Positions 1 through 8,784 are shown, numbered from the stretch's first letter. The stretch is DNA of 16,465 nucleotides from an uncultured Prevotella sp. (GCA_934120735.1 CAKOVA010000045.1:1-16465), one strand, 5' to 3'. Numbers and translations: made by a program. The notes: generated by a model from the sequence alone, not told the origin.

Positions 1-512
1 GGTGACATACCCACAGGCCTGTACTCGAAGAAGCGATCATGGAAATCTTTCTTGGTTACAACCTGTCGGTCATAGAGTTTTCTCTCACGGATTTTATCTA
101 ATGTATAACGTTCAATTATCTGCTTTTTTATAGCATATATATAGCAAGTATCTTTAGTGTCAAATGAGTATGGACTTACAAACACAGTTGAGTCTGGCAA
201 TGCATAGAAACGTTTATCTAAGATTACTTTTTTGTTATTGATATATATATCGGTTGTGTCTGCAACCCAAGCAGGAGGCATCAAATCAATCGAATCCTCG
301 CACCAATATATTAAATCACCAGGAGAATCTGACTCTGAAAGCTCGATATAAAGAGTATCATTAGAACTATTCCTTATGACAAATGAGGTGAATATGTCCA
401 TAACGCAGGAAGTGAACATACATGTACAAAAAACAAGAAATACACTACCATACAGGACGCGAATCCCACCATGGATAATAATTGACAAAATCTTCATAAT
501 AATTCCTTTCAT
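1..512 (-). CDS. Putative secreted lipoprotein, paralogue A (3' end outside window)
   Basis: I read this frame by hand: it is open from the ATG at 510-512 to the window edge, so the last few codons are missing. The product is a near copy of the 175-residue protein at 1552-2079. It has a hydrophobic N-terminal signal segment ending in a Cys-rich stretch (FTSC, about residue 36) that resembles a lipobox, then a motif RNSSNDTLYIEL and a C-terminal motif RERKLYDRQVVTKKDF. Against its copy there is a one-codon deletion and about a dozen substitutions, with no stop or frameshift, so the copy may still be functional. A second Met at 495-497 is an equally good start. No function is known to me. Rhs remnants beside its paralogues suggest, by context only, an immunity or accessory role in the cell envelope. 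Confidence 0.7.
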   Translation of the reverse strand, partial: MKGIIMKILSIIIHGGIRVLYGSVFLVFCTCMFTSCVMDIFTSFVIRNSSNDTLYIELSESDSPGDLIYWCEDSIDLMPPAWVADTTDIYINNKKVILDKRFYALPDSTVFVSPYSFDTKDTCYIYAIKKQIIERYTLDKIRERKLYDRQVVTKKDFHDRFFEYRPVGMS

Positions 513-628
513 CTACAAAGTTTACTTTATAATAGTAATGCGTTCATGCCTTGAAATCCATCATTCGCTAAAAACAAATCATTCAATGCACGTGACTGCC
601 AAAGATGATGAGAGCAACAAACAGCAGT
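1..628. repeat. Direct repeat, left copy (~630 bp)
   Basis: This stretch matches 1565-2194 in the same orientation at roughly 95% identity by manual comparison, with one 3-base indel. It covers nearly the whole lipoprotein gene plus about 115 bp upstream of its start. Similarity ends sharply after acagcagt at 628. The other copy is followed there by an Rhs remnant, this one by unrelated AT-rich sequence. Confidence 0.9.
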
Positions 629-856
629 AGTAACTTGGTAAATTTCAGAGAAATGCTATTTATTCTCAGAGACCTTGTTATTTAGAACTATTAACTTCTA
701 TAATCTTATTGCGTAACTATTCAGCTATCATAGGCATTGAATATCAGAAACTTGCAGACTTGCTATTATAGTAAAATGCTCAAAAACGACACTATTTGCC
801 AAAATTTTTATGTATTCATTCTTATAACTCACTGATTATCAACGTTACTTGATAAT
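629..856. other. AT-rich intergenic stretch, nothing recognised
   Basis: I find no plausible reading frame on either strand, no Rhs-like sequence and no terminator in this stretch between two lipoprotein genes. At the equivalent place upstream of the paralogue at 1552-2079 there is an Rhs remnant, which is missing here. Confidence 0.5.
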
Positions 857-1324
857 TCATATTGCTGAATAGTTACTCTTATTGCTGTATTGTAATTCAT
901 CATTTGCAGTTACCACTTTTATGTCATAAAGTTTGTGTTTGCCTATATCAGCCCATGCATATTTTCTTGCATTGCTTAATTTGATTATGAATAGGTACCC
1001 TGTATGATTGCGATTAAACAATGACGAATATGTCGTTCTGCCAATAGAGTCTGGTAAAATGAGGTTTCCATGAATATTCAAATACCCGGACTCGTCAATA
1101 CTGGTAAAACTAGAAGATGCAGTGTCATTACTCGTTTCTAAAAAAACATCAACACTGTCAAAGCAGTTATATAAAGATCCACCTATAATCAATGTGTCGC
1201 GCGTGCAATTTTTAACTTTTATGGAATGTACCGTGTCAAATCTAGGGATGCAAGATGACAGCATCTTACAAATTAAGAATGTAGACGCTATTGTTATTCG
1301 TGAAACTAATTTTATTTTTAACAT
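857..1324 (-). CDS. Putative secreted lipoprotein, diverged paralogue B
   Basis: A 155-residue protein from the ATG at 1322-1324. That start gives a clean signal peptide with basic residues, a hydrophobic stretch and MLSSC as a lipobox (Cys 25). The ATG at 1349-1351 would add nine polar residues in front and also lies inside the Rhs remnant, so I prefer the shorter form. It resembles the proteins at 1-512 and 1552-2079 in two places: an early KNCTRDTLIIGGS (compare RNSSNDTLYIELS) and a late KLYDIKVVTANDE (compare KLYDRQVVTKKDF). The middle is poorly conserved. I infer one fast-diverging lipoprotein family. Function unknown; the Rhs fragment directly in front points to a polymorphic-toxin neighbourhood. 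Confidence 0.65.
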   Translation of the reverse strand: MLKIKLVSRITIASTFLICKMLSSCIPRFDTVHSIKVKNCTRDTLIIGGSLYNCFDSVDVFLETSNDTASSSFTSIDESGYLNIHGNLILPDSIGRTTYSSLFNRNHTGYLFIIKLSNARKYAWADIGKHKLYDIKVVTANDELQYSNKSNYSAI

Positions 1325-1524
1325 AGGAGAATCTTTTTGACAGTGAAGCACTGCATAAACCTTTGCAACATCTCATCCATAACACAGAGGATGCTGCCTA
1401 AATTGTCCGTGAAGGCAAGATAATACTTCACCGTGTCGTTATCTCTGATAATAATAGCCATGTATCTATCGTTCCTCCTATTACGATTACCTAAGTACAC
1501 CAAAATCTGGGCATCTTGCCACAT
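1318..1524 (-). pseudogene. Rhs-family gene fragment 1
   Basis: The frame contains DTVKYYLAFTDNLGSILCVMDE, part of the segment just before the C-terminal end of the Rhs core in Bacteroidota Rhs proteins (usual form: YLAFTDNLGSIL.VMDE.G followed by F.A.YD.WG). The Rhs resemblance stops at the codon at 1372-1374. The rest of the frame (to 1318) is unrelated and runs into the start of the lipoprotein gene at 1324. With under 70 codons and none of the downstream core or toxin tip, this is a remnant rather than a gene. It begins 27 bases after the stop of the lipoprotein gene at 1552. Confidence 0.65.
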
Positions 1525-1551
1525 TGATACTTGTACATTCCAAAAGGCAGC

Positions 1552-2079
1552 CTAATGTGAATTTGGTGACATACCCACAGGCCTGTACTCGAAGAAGCGA
1601 TCATGGAAATCTTTCTTGGTTACAACCTGTCGGTCATAGAGTTTTCTCTCACGGATTTTATCTAATGTATAACGTTCAATTATCTGCTTTTTTATAGCAT
1701 ATATATAGCAAGTATCTTTGGTGTCAAATGAGTATGGACTTACAAACACAGTTGAGTCTGGCAATGCATAGAAACTTTTATCTATGATTACTTTTTTGTT
1801 ATTGATATATATCTCGGTTGTGTCTGCAACCCAAGTTGGAGGCATCGAATCAATCGAATTCTCGCACCAATAATATATTAAATCACCAGGAGAATCTGAC
1901 TCTGAAAGCTCGATATAAAGAGTATCATTAGAACTATTCCTTATGCCAAATGAGATTATTGAGTCCATAACGCAGGAAGTGAACATACATGTACAAAAAA
2001 CAAGAAATACGCTACCATACAGGACGCGAATCCCACCATGGATAATAGTTGACAAAATCTTCATAATAATTCCTTTCAT
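1552..2079 (-). CDS. Putative secreted lipoprotein, paralogue C
   Basis: A 175-residue protein with an N-terminal hydrophobic segment (about residues 18-30) and a lipobox-like FTSC ending at Cys 36. This suggests export and lipid anchoring, although the box is not perfect. The mature part carries IRNSSNDTLYIELSESD, a paired VADTTEIYIN segment and the tail RERKLYDRQVVTKKDFHD. It duplicates the truncated gene at 1-512 and is distantly related to the one at 857-1324. Met 6 (2062-2064) is an alternative start. It lies between two Rhs fragments on the same strand. I do not recognise a named family; possible roles are immunity lipoprotein or orphan cell-surface protein. Confidence 0.7.
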   Translation of the reverse strand: MKGIIMKILSTIIHGGIRVLYGSVFLVFCTCMFTSCVMDSIISFGIRNSSNDTLYIELSESDSPGDLIYYWCENSIDSMPPTWVADTTEIYINNKKVIIDKSFYALPDSTVFVSPYSFDTKDTCYIYAIKKQIIERYTLDKIRERKLYDRQVVTKKDFHDRFFEYRPVGMSPNSH

Positions 2080-2194
2080 CTACAAAGTTTTCTTTTCATA
2101 ATAATGCGTTCATGCCTTGAAATCCATCATTCGCTAAAAACAAATCATTCAATGCACGTGACAGTCAAAGCTGATGAGAGCAACAAACAGCAGT
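1565..2194. repeat. Direct repeat, right copy (~630 bp)
   Basis: Second copy of the segment at 1-628, same orientation, about 95% identical by eye. The offset changes from 1564 to 1567 after a 3-base insertion near 1870, which keeps the reading frame. The right edge falls 11 bases from the stop codon of the Rhs fragment at 2205-2354. Confidence 0.9.
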
Positions 2195-2204
2195 TCCTAC
2201 GGAC

Positions 2205-2354
2205 TCATAAGAAGCGTTCCTCATCCATAACGCAGAGGATGCTCCCTAAATTGTCTGTGAAGGCAAGATAATTCTTCACCGTGCCATTCTCCCTGATAAC
2301 GATGGTGTTACCGTCAAGGTAGTACACATACTGCTGCTCCTTAATGTGCTTCCG
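2205..2354 (-). pseudogene. Rhs-family gene fragment 2
   Basis: A frame open from 2354 to the TGA at 2205-2207 reads HIKEQQYVYYLDGNTIVIR, then ENGTVKNYLAFTDNLGSIL, then CVMDE, then four unrelated codons and a stop. The first parts match the late Rhs core of Bacteroidota proteins well. There is no start codon, and an in-frame TGA sits immediately upstream (2355-2357). The Rhs match breaks after the same Asp-Glu codons as in the fragment at 1318-1524, and the two are clearly similar at DNA level. The 5' end overlaps the last codons of the lipoprotein gene at 2341-3009. Confidence 0.7.
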
Positions 2355-3009
2355 TCAACATGATATATATGGTTGCCTCCAGTACCTTGTCTGGGATTAC
2401 CACATTCTTTCTCTTGACTTTTGCATTATGAATGTAAAAGTCATTTATATTAATAAAATAGGGAGTTTCAGTAATCACTTCCTTTACAGTAAGACCATAT
2501 ACTGACACCATCTTATTTATATCATTCATAAACTTAGATTTTGCAATTACATCTGACACATTGCTACTTTGTATGACATCCTCATTTCCATAGAGATCTA
2601 TATATTTTTTCGATAAATTCAAACTTTCCTCTCCAAAAGAAGATATATCAAATTTTAGACAGTGTAGATTCTTTATATCATATTCTCGTGTCATATAATT
2701 CAAAATAAGTTCTATACACCGCACAACATCTTTGTATTGCAATGCTCTTGCGTTTGAATTCTGTTGCTGTGTACTTATCGTCCTATAATCTGTCACCATT
2801 CTAAGGTAAATATCCTTGTGCTCCAATCCTCTTTGTGAGGGAAGAAACACTATATTTGAATTTTGGCCTTTTAATGAAATTCTATATTCTTTATCACCCA
2901 AGTTATTTTTGCGTGTATAAATTTTATAGTCAGAAACAAAGGCATTATAATGACAGGATAAAAGAATGAATGCCATATATGCATATATGAATTTTCTCAG
3001 TGCCATCAT
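2341..3009 (-). CDS. Hypothetical lipoprotein, possible immunity protein
   Basis: A 222-residue protein starting MMALRKF (the ATG at 3004-3006 is an alternative). Residues 7-19 are a short hydrophobic signal ending in ILLSC, a good lipobox with Cys 19 as the lipidated residue. The mature part is mixed alpha/beta in character, rich in Lys, Asn and Asp, with no motif I recognise. It is not similar to the other three lipoproteins. The gene runs straight into an Rhs remnant that overlaps its 3' end. AT-rich codon use differs from the PBP gene upstream, consistent with acquisition by transfer. A periplasm-facing immunity protein is a guess from context only. Confidence 0.6.
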   Translation of the reverse strand: MMALRKFIYAYMAFILLSCHYNAFVSDYKIYTRKNNLGDKEYRISLKGQNSNIVFLPSQRGLEHKDIYLRMVTDYRTISTQQQNSNARALQYKDVVRCIELILNYMTREYDIKNLHCLKFDISSFGEESLNLSKKYIDLYGNEDVIQSSNVSDVIAKSKFMNDINKMVSVYGLTVKEVITETPYFININDFYIHNAKVKRKNVVIPDKVLEATIYIMLTEAH

Positions 3010-3072
3010 GTTGTTGCTAAATTTATTCGGTGAACATTAACCTTATTCTACCACCTGTGCTCATGTCCCTTA

Positions 3073-4236
3073 TCACATGTCATCAAGTGTAATGGGAATT
3101 TCTATCGGGGTGATTTTCACTTTCTTTTTCGCCCACCGTTCAGCCTTTTTAGCCGACTTCTCCGACAGTTGGCCATTGAGGTATTGCTCGATGATGAGAG
3201 AGGCCATTGGTGCAGCCAAATCAGCACCGAAACCACCATTCTCAACATATACGCTCACAGCAATGCGAGGCAAATCTTTTGGCGCAAAACCCATAAAGGT
3301 AGAATGGTCATCCCCCTTGTTTTCAGCAGTTCCGGTCTTGCCACATATCTCATATTGATAAGCATTGATGGCGTGTGCCGTGCCTCCTTTGACGGCTGCT
3401 CGCATGCCTTTGATGACAACGTCAATAGCCTCGGGTGTGGCCATGCAGTGGTGTCGGGTGGTATCAACGGCGTGCCCGGAGGCATTTTCGTGGATATGGG
3501 GAGTGATGTAATAACCGCGATTGCCGACCATTGCGGCCAAATTGCAGAGTTGTAAGGGCGTGGTTTTTACTTCCCCCTGTCCCATTCCTACCCACATAAT
3601 GGTTGTTCCGTTCCATTTCCTGTGCAGGTTTTGCAGATAAGCCGAATCAGGAATCACTCCACGGTCTTCATTTTCCAAATCAATGCCAAGCGATACGCCC
3701 AGTCCCATGCTGTGCATGTAGTCGGCCCAACGATTGATGGCACGGGAGGGTGATGGATACAGCTGCCGGTTGTCGATTGTTTCTTGGAACGATTTGCAAA
3801 AAAATGCGTTACACGATTGTCCAATGGCTTGAATCATTGCCAGCGGCGTGCGATGGGGATGACAGCCAATACGAATACCATTGAACGAGAAGCCACGTTG
3901 ACAAGCATACGTCTTCTTCGTGTCTATGGCTCCTTCTGACAGCATGAACAAGGCTTGAGCCACCTTGAAAGTGGATCCGGGCGAATAAGATGTGGATATG
4001 GCACGATTGACGCCATCGTCCAACTTGTCGTTACTAACCAGCGCAAGCACTCGCCCCGTAGCTGGCTCAATGGCCACAATACTGCCCTGTTTGTTTTGCA
4101 ACAGGCGTTTCGCCAGGCGCTGTAGCGATTGGTCTATCGTTAGCTGTCCCTCACTTGGCCCCTTTTGGGAATATCCTTGGAGGGGAAAAACAACCATGAA
4201 AAAAGCGAAAAGTATCTGGAAAACAGTTCGTATCAT
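3073..4236 (-). CDS. Stand-alone penicillin-binding transpeptidase domain protein (class B-like)
   Basis: A 387-residue protein with a signal segment (residues 1-23, ending GYSQ) followed directly by a PBP transpeptidase domain. All three catalytic motifs are present: STFK (Ser 88, Lys 91), SCN (141-143) and KTGTAEN (300-306). The phrases TIDQSLQRLAKRLL, GSIVAIEPATGRVLALVS and GQGEVKTTPLQL are typical of the MrdA/PBP2 group. Usual class B PBPs are 550-700 residues with an N-terminal pedestal domain; here that domain is absent and the signal peptide abuts the catalytic domain. It should crosslink peptidoglycan in the periplasm, or bind beta-lactams, but it lacks the usual module for partner contacts. 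The mreBCD/rodA neighbours of a true mrdA are absent. The C-terminal ~35 residues are Lys-rich, then mixed. Confidence 0.85.
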   Translation of the reverse strand: MIRTVFQILFAFFMVVFPLQGYSQKGPSEGQLTIDQSLQRLAKRLLQNKQGSIVAIEPATGRVLALVSNDKLDDGVNRAISTSYSPGSTFKVAQALFMLSEGAIDTKKTYACQRGFSFNGIRIGCHPHRTPLAMIQAIGQSCNAFFCKSFQETIDNRQLYPSPSRAINRWADYMHSMGLGVSLGIDLENEDRGVIPDSAYLQNLHRKWNGTTIMWVGMGQGEVKTTPLQLCNLAAMVGNRGYYITPHIHENASGHAVDTTRHHCMATPEAIDVVIKGMRAAVKGGTAHAINAYQYEICGKTGTAENKGDDHSTFMGFAPKDLPRIAVSVYVENGGFGADLAAPMASLIIEQYLNGQLSEKSAKKAERWAKKKVKITPIEIPITLDDM

Positions 4237-4265
4237 CGTTTAGTTCAACTCGTTGAATTTTCAGG

Positions 4266-4300
4266 CAAAGATAATAAAAATTATCGACCGCCGCAGCAAT
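4266..4300 (-). promoter_or_regulatory. Promoter of the PBP-like gene
   Basis: On the minus strand TATCTTTG (4266-4273) fits the Bacteroidota -7 box TAnnTTTG exactly. A TTG lies 23 bases further upstream (within 4297-4300), slightly long but acceptable. The box is about 30 bases from the ATG at 4236, as expected for a short leader. Confidence 0.55.
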
Positions 4301-4313
4301 TTTTCTTAAAATG

Positions 4314-4412
4314 CTAGAACGACATCAAACCTTCCTCATCTGGCGAAAGCGGCACGATTACGGCATCCGCCCAGAGAGGAATCTCCATATCAAAGTGCTG
4401 CTTTAAAGTCAT
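4314..4412 (-). pseudogene. Possible C-terminal remnant of an unknown gene
   Basis: A 32-codon frame (MTLKQHFDMEIPLWADAVIV... ending EEGLMSF, TAG at 4314-4316) has a protein-like composition, with an acidic, hydrophobic tail unlike random AT-rich sequence. Its ATG lies inside the 22-bp repeat cluster, so that start is probably accidental. I cannot assign a family. It may be the tail of a gene whose front was lost, or chance. Confidence 0.25.
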
Positions 4413-4496
4413 TGACTTTACGCCTTATCGTCAATGACTTTAACGTCTAAACTCCATGACTTTGGCGCGTAAACTCCATGAGTTTGAAAAGACTGC
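4409..4496. repeat. Four tandem copies of a 22-bp repeat
   Basis: Copies start at 4409, 4431, 4453 and 4475, exactly 22 bases apart. They read tcattgactttacg..., tcaatgactttaacg..., tccatgactttggcg... and tccatgagtttgaaa.... The consensus is about TCmATGACTTTnnCGnnTAAAC; the fourth copy is degenerate in its second half. The first copy overlaps a perfect 15-base palindrome, AAAGTCATTGACTTT (4405-4419). No coding frame explains the period. Function unknown. Confidence 0.75.
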
Positions 4497-4503
4497 ATAA
4501 TGT

Positions 4504-5079
4504 GGTGACTATCAATACCTTATTTCAGGGGACAATTACACTAAAAATAAGCAATAAACGACTATCAGCGTCATCACCTTTCAGCAAGTAAGTCAGGACG
4601 CTGGGCTGTATCGCACCTACGAACCTTTTCAGACAAACCTCATCCGATACGTCAAAGCAATTGCGACGAACAAGAATCCGCGCATAGGTTTTCACATGAC
4701 GTGGGCCTATCCTCAACATTCAAAACACGGAGGATTCAAGAGCTACAACAATGACCAAATGACCACGTACAACGCCATTCGGGATGCCGTTCGTCAAAAC
4801 TTGGAGCATCATCCTGACATCCATTTCGTCATTCCTTCTGGTACGGCTGTCCAAAACGCTCGCGCCACCTATCTTGGCGATCACCTTAACCGCGACGGTT
4901 TTCACTTGGATTTGGGCATAGGGCGCTACATCGCCGCATGTACATGGGCAGAAACACTGACGGGTAAAAGCTGTGTAGGCAAGAAGTTCCGCCCCGCAAA
5001 AGTAACGGCCAAAGATGCTTTGACGGCACAAAAAGCCGCACATGCCGCTGTAAAAACCCCATACAAGTTGGCAGAATAG
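4504..5079 (+). pseudogene. DUF4886 / SGNH-hydrolase-like gene remnant (C-terminal part)
   Basis: The frame ending at 5079 carries the C-terminal part of a DUF4886-type SGNH hydrolase: ITFQQVSQDAGLYRTYEPFQ, GFHMTWAYPQ, FVIPSGTAVQNAR and a GDHLNRDGFHLDLGIGRY block that contains the Asp...His pair typical of SGNH C-terminal catalytic residues. Recognisable sequence extends upstream of the first ATG (4696) to about 4558, where an in-frame TAA (4555-4557) interrupts it. Before the stop, GDYQYLISGDNYTKN may be a further degraded part. The nucleophile (GDS) block and signal peptide are missing. The family is normally near 270-300 residues, so about half is left. A short product from 4696 (127 residues) could be made but would lack the nucleophile. 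Confidence 0.7.
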
Positions 5080-5082
5080 CAA

Positions 5083-5113
5083 CGACTGGCTGGTGTAATT
5101 TATCAGCCAGTTG
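5083..5113. repeat. Hairpin without a T-tract
   Basis: CGACTGGCTG (5083-5092) and CAGCCAGTTG (5104-5113) form a 10-bp stem including one G·T pair, with an 11-base loop. No T-run follows on either strand, so it is not a standard terminator. It lies between the DUF4886 remnant and the -7 box of the ABC-F gene. Confidence 0.6.
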
Positions 5114-5138
5114 CACCAAAATTGTAGATAAAAATGAT

Positions 5139-5146
5139 TACCTTTG
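5139..5146 (+). promoter_or_regulatory. -7 box of the ABC-F gene
   Basis: TACCTTTG matches TAnnTTTG and lies 32 bases before the ATG at 5179. Candidate TTG elements upstream are at poor distances (14 and 25 bases), so the -33 element is uncertain. Confidence 0.45.
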
Positions 5147-5160
5147 CACCCAAATCATAA

Positions 5161-6795
<1,635 letters not shown>

Positions 6796-6842
6796 GAAAG
6801 AACGGTGTGCTTTCTATAGCAGTATCTCACAAAGACAAAACG

Positions 6843-6876
6843 GCTTGACAAGTAATTAAAACTTGGCAAGCTTTTT
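6843..6876 (+). terminator. Intrinsic terminator after the ABC-F gene
   Basis: GCTTGACAAG (6843-6852) and CTTGGCAAGC (6862-6871) pair except for one A/G mismatch, with a 9-base loop, followed by five T's. The 9-base spacer also recalls heat-shock CIRCE elements in layout, but the sequence does not fit CIRCE and the T-run favours a terminator. Confidence 0.65.
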
Positions 6877-6914
6877 GCTATGATATAACAGAAGAATTAT
6901 CAATTATTAGGAAA

Positions 6915-7529
6915 ATGAGCAATAAAAATAAATTGAAGCACCAAGCGAAAGAGGACATTCTCAAAAATCAAGAAGGTGATGTAGACACACAAGCTACAGT
7001 AGACAATGAAGCGAACGCAGAAGTTTCGGAGGAGCAGAAAGAAACTGAAGAAGTAGAAGATACTTCAGAAACTAATGAAAATCCGCTTCAGAAGGCACAA
7101 GCCGAGCTTGATGAACTGAAAGACAAATATCTACGCACCGTTGCAGAGTTCGAAAATTACAAAAAACGCACGCAAAAAGAGAAGGCTGAATTGATTTTCA
7201 ATGGTAGCGAAAAAACGGTTTCGGCCATTCTGCCCATCCTCGATGACATGGAAAGAGCAGCAGCAAATTCAGCAAACACAGAGGATATCCAGGCTTTGGA
7301 AGAGGGCTGGGAGTTGATTTTCAAGAAACTTCAAACCACATTAGAGGGCTTAGGCGTCAAGAAAATAGAAACAGAGGACAAAGACTTTGATGTAGATTTT
7401 CATGAGGCCGTTGCCATGGTTCCTGGTGTGGAAGAAGACAAAAAAGGAAAAGTAATAGATTGTGTGCAAACAGGATACACCCTAAACGAAAAGGTCATCA
7501 GACATGCCAAAGTGGCTGTAGGCCAGTAA
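6915..7529 (+). CDS. grpE: Nucleotide exchange factor GrpE
   Basis: A 204-residue GrpE, the factor that releases ADP from DnaK in the Hsp70 cycle in the cytoplasm. Residues 1-60 are acidic and disordered-looking; the long dimerising helix follows (LQKAQAELDELKDKYLRTVA, then EFENYKKRTQKEK). The C-terminal beta domain carries the family motif DFDVDFHEAVAMVPG and ends GYTLNEKVIRHAKVAVG. Length is normal. The ATG at 6915 follows the terminator of the previous gene, and dnaJ begins 44 bases after the stop, so the two form an operon. dnaK is not in the window. I see no clear -7 box or CIRCE element in front. Confidence 0.97.
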   Translation: MSNKNKLKHQAKEDILKNQEGDVDTQATVDNEANAEVSEEQKETEEVEDTSETNENPLQKAQAELDELKDKYLRTVAEFENYKKRTQKEKAELIFNGSEKTVSAILPILDDMERAAANSANTEDIQALEEGWELIFKKLQTTLEGLGVKKIETEDKDFDVDFHEAVAMVPGVEEDKKGKVIDCVQTGYTLNEKVIRHAKVAVGQ

Positions 7530-7573
7530 ACGAGGAACAGTGTACATAAGAGAGTATATATAGGATTAAATAA

Positions 7574-8740
7574 ATGGCAAAACGTGATTACTATGAAGTG
7601 CTTGGCATTGACAAGAACGCTTCAGAAGACGAAATAAAGAAAGCTTACCGCAAACTAGCTATCAAATATCACCCCGACCGCAACCCCGACAGCAAGGAAG
7701 CTGAAGAGAAATTCAAGGAAGCAGCCGAGGCCTATGACGTATTGCATGATCCGCAAAAGAGACAACAGTACGATCAGTTTGGCTTTAATGCTCCTGGTGC
7801 AGGGGGATTTGGAGGATTCGGAGAAACTGGCGGATTCTCCATGGACGACATATTCTCTATGTTCGGTGATGTATTTGGCGGACATGGAGGTTTTGGTGGA
7901 TTCAGTGGATTTGGTGGCGAAGGCAGTAGACAACGACCTCAATACAGAGGTTCAGACCTACGGTTGAAAGTGAAACTCTCGCTGCAAGAAATTGCGACTG
8001 GAGTTACCAAAAAGTTCAAAGTAAAAAAGGATGTCACCTGTACGCACTGCCATGGTAGCGGTGCTGAAAATGGAAGTAAGTCAGAGACTTGTCCTACCTG
8101 TCACGGAAGTGGCGTTGTGGTCAAGACGGTAAGAACCATGCTGGGCATGATGCAAACACAAACAGAATGTCCAACCTGTCATGGTGAAGGCACCGTCATC
8201 AAAGACAAATGCCATCAGTGTCATGGTACCGGAGTGGTAAAAGGCGAGGAAATCGTTGAGATTAAAATACCGGCAGGAGTGGCAGAAGGCATGGTCGTAA
8301 ACGTTCCTGGCAAGGGTAATGCTGGCCAACGAAACGGTATCAGCGGGAATATCCAGGTGTACATCGAAGAAGAGGAAAACGATACGTTCATTCGTGATGG
8401 TCAGGACATCGTTTACAATCTGCTGCTCGACTTCCCAACTGCCGCCCTTGGCGGTGAGGTGGAGATACCCACACTGGAAGGAACGCGCGTTAGAATCAAG
8501 ATTGATGCTGGTACACAACCCGGGAAGACATTGCGCCTGAGAGGCAAAGGATTGCCCGCCGTGCAAGGATATGGAAGCGGAAAAGGTGACTTGGTGGTGC
8601 ACATCAGCGTGTTCGTACCAAAGACTTTGAATCGTGAGGAAAAGAACATGTTGGAGAATTTGCGCAATAATGATAATTTCAAAGGCGACAACGTGACCAA
8701 GCGGTCTATCTTCAAGAAGTTCAGAAATTATTTTGATTAA
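7574..8740 (+). CDS. dnaJ: Chaperone protein DnaJ (Hsp40, type I)
   Basis: A 388-residue class I DnaJ that delivers unfolded proteins to DnaK and stimulates its ATPase. The J domain covers residues 1-70 with HPD at 33-35. A Gly/Phe-rich linker follows (about 70-118, with an [13 protein letters not shown] segment). The zinc domain has four CxxCxGxG units (Cys pairs 156/159, 173/176, 199/202, 213/216), all intact. The C-terminal substrate-binding beta domains run to about 350. Length and order are those of a complete protein. The gene is co-transcribed with grpE and closed by a strong terminator at 8750-8784. Confidence 0.98.
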   Translation: MAKRDYYEVLGIDKNASEDEIKKAYRKLAIKYHPDRNPDSKEAEEKFKEAAEAYDVLHDPQKRQQYDQFGFNAPGAGGFGGFGETGGFSMDDIFSMFGDVFGGHGGFGGFSGFGGEGSRQRPQYRGSDLRLKVKLSLQEIATGVTKKFKVKKDVTCTHCHGSGAENGSKSETCPTCHGSGVVVKTVRTMLGMMQTQTECPTCHGEGTVIKDKCHQCHGTGVVKGEEIVEIKIPAGVAEGMVVNVPGKGNAGQRNGISGNIQVYIEEEENDTFIRDGQDIVYNLLLDFPTAALGGEVEIPTLEGTRVRIKIDAGTQPGKTLRLRGKGLPAVQGYGSGKGDLVVHISVFVPKTLNREEKNMLENLRNNDNFKGDNVTKRSIFKKFRNYFD

Positions 8741-8749
8741 GTTAAACTC

Positions 8750-8784
8750 GCAGTTGATGGCTAGCATCAACTGCATTTTTTTTT
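8750..8784 (+). terminator. Intrinsic terminator between dnaJ and folC
   Basis: GCAGTTGATG (8750-8759) and CATCAACTGC (8765-8774) form a perfect 10-bp stem with a 5-base loop, followed by nine T's (8776-8784). It ends 7 bases before the folC ATG. Confidence 0.9.

Noticed and set aside
376..630. 84-residue frame on the plus strand
   Set aside because: It lies opposite the lipoprotein gene at 1-512 and its duplicated upstream region, has a biased low-quality composition, and is not kept open in the other copy of the repeat.
4409..4496. CRISPR array
   Set aside because: The repeats are contiguous 22-bp units with no unique spacers, and no cas genes are nearby.
5083..5113. Hairpin as terminator of the DUF4886 remnant
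   Set aside because: The stem is good but there is no T-run on either side, so I list it only as a hairpin.
6843..6871. CIRCE-like heat-shock operator before grpE
   Set aside because: The 9-base spacer fits CIRCE, but the arms (GCTTGACAAG) do not resemble TTAGCACTC, and a T-run follows, so a terminator is the simpler reading.
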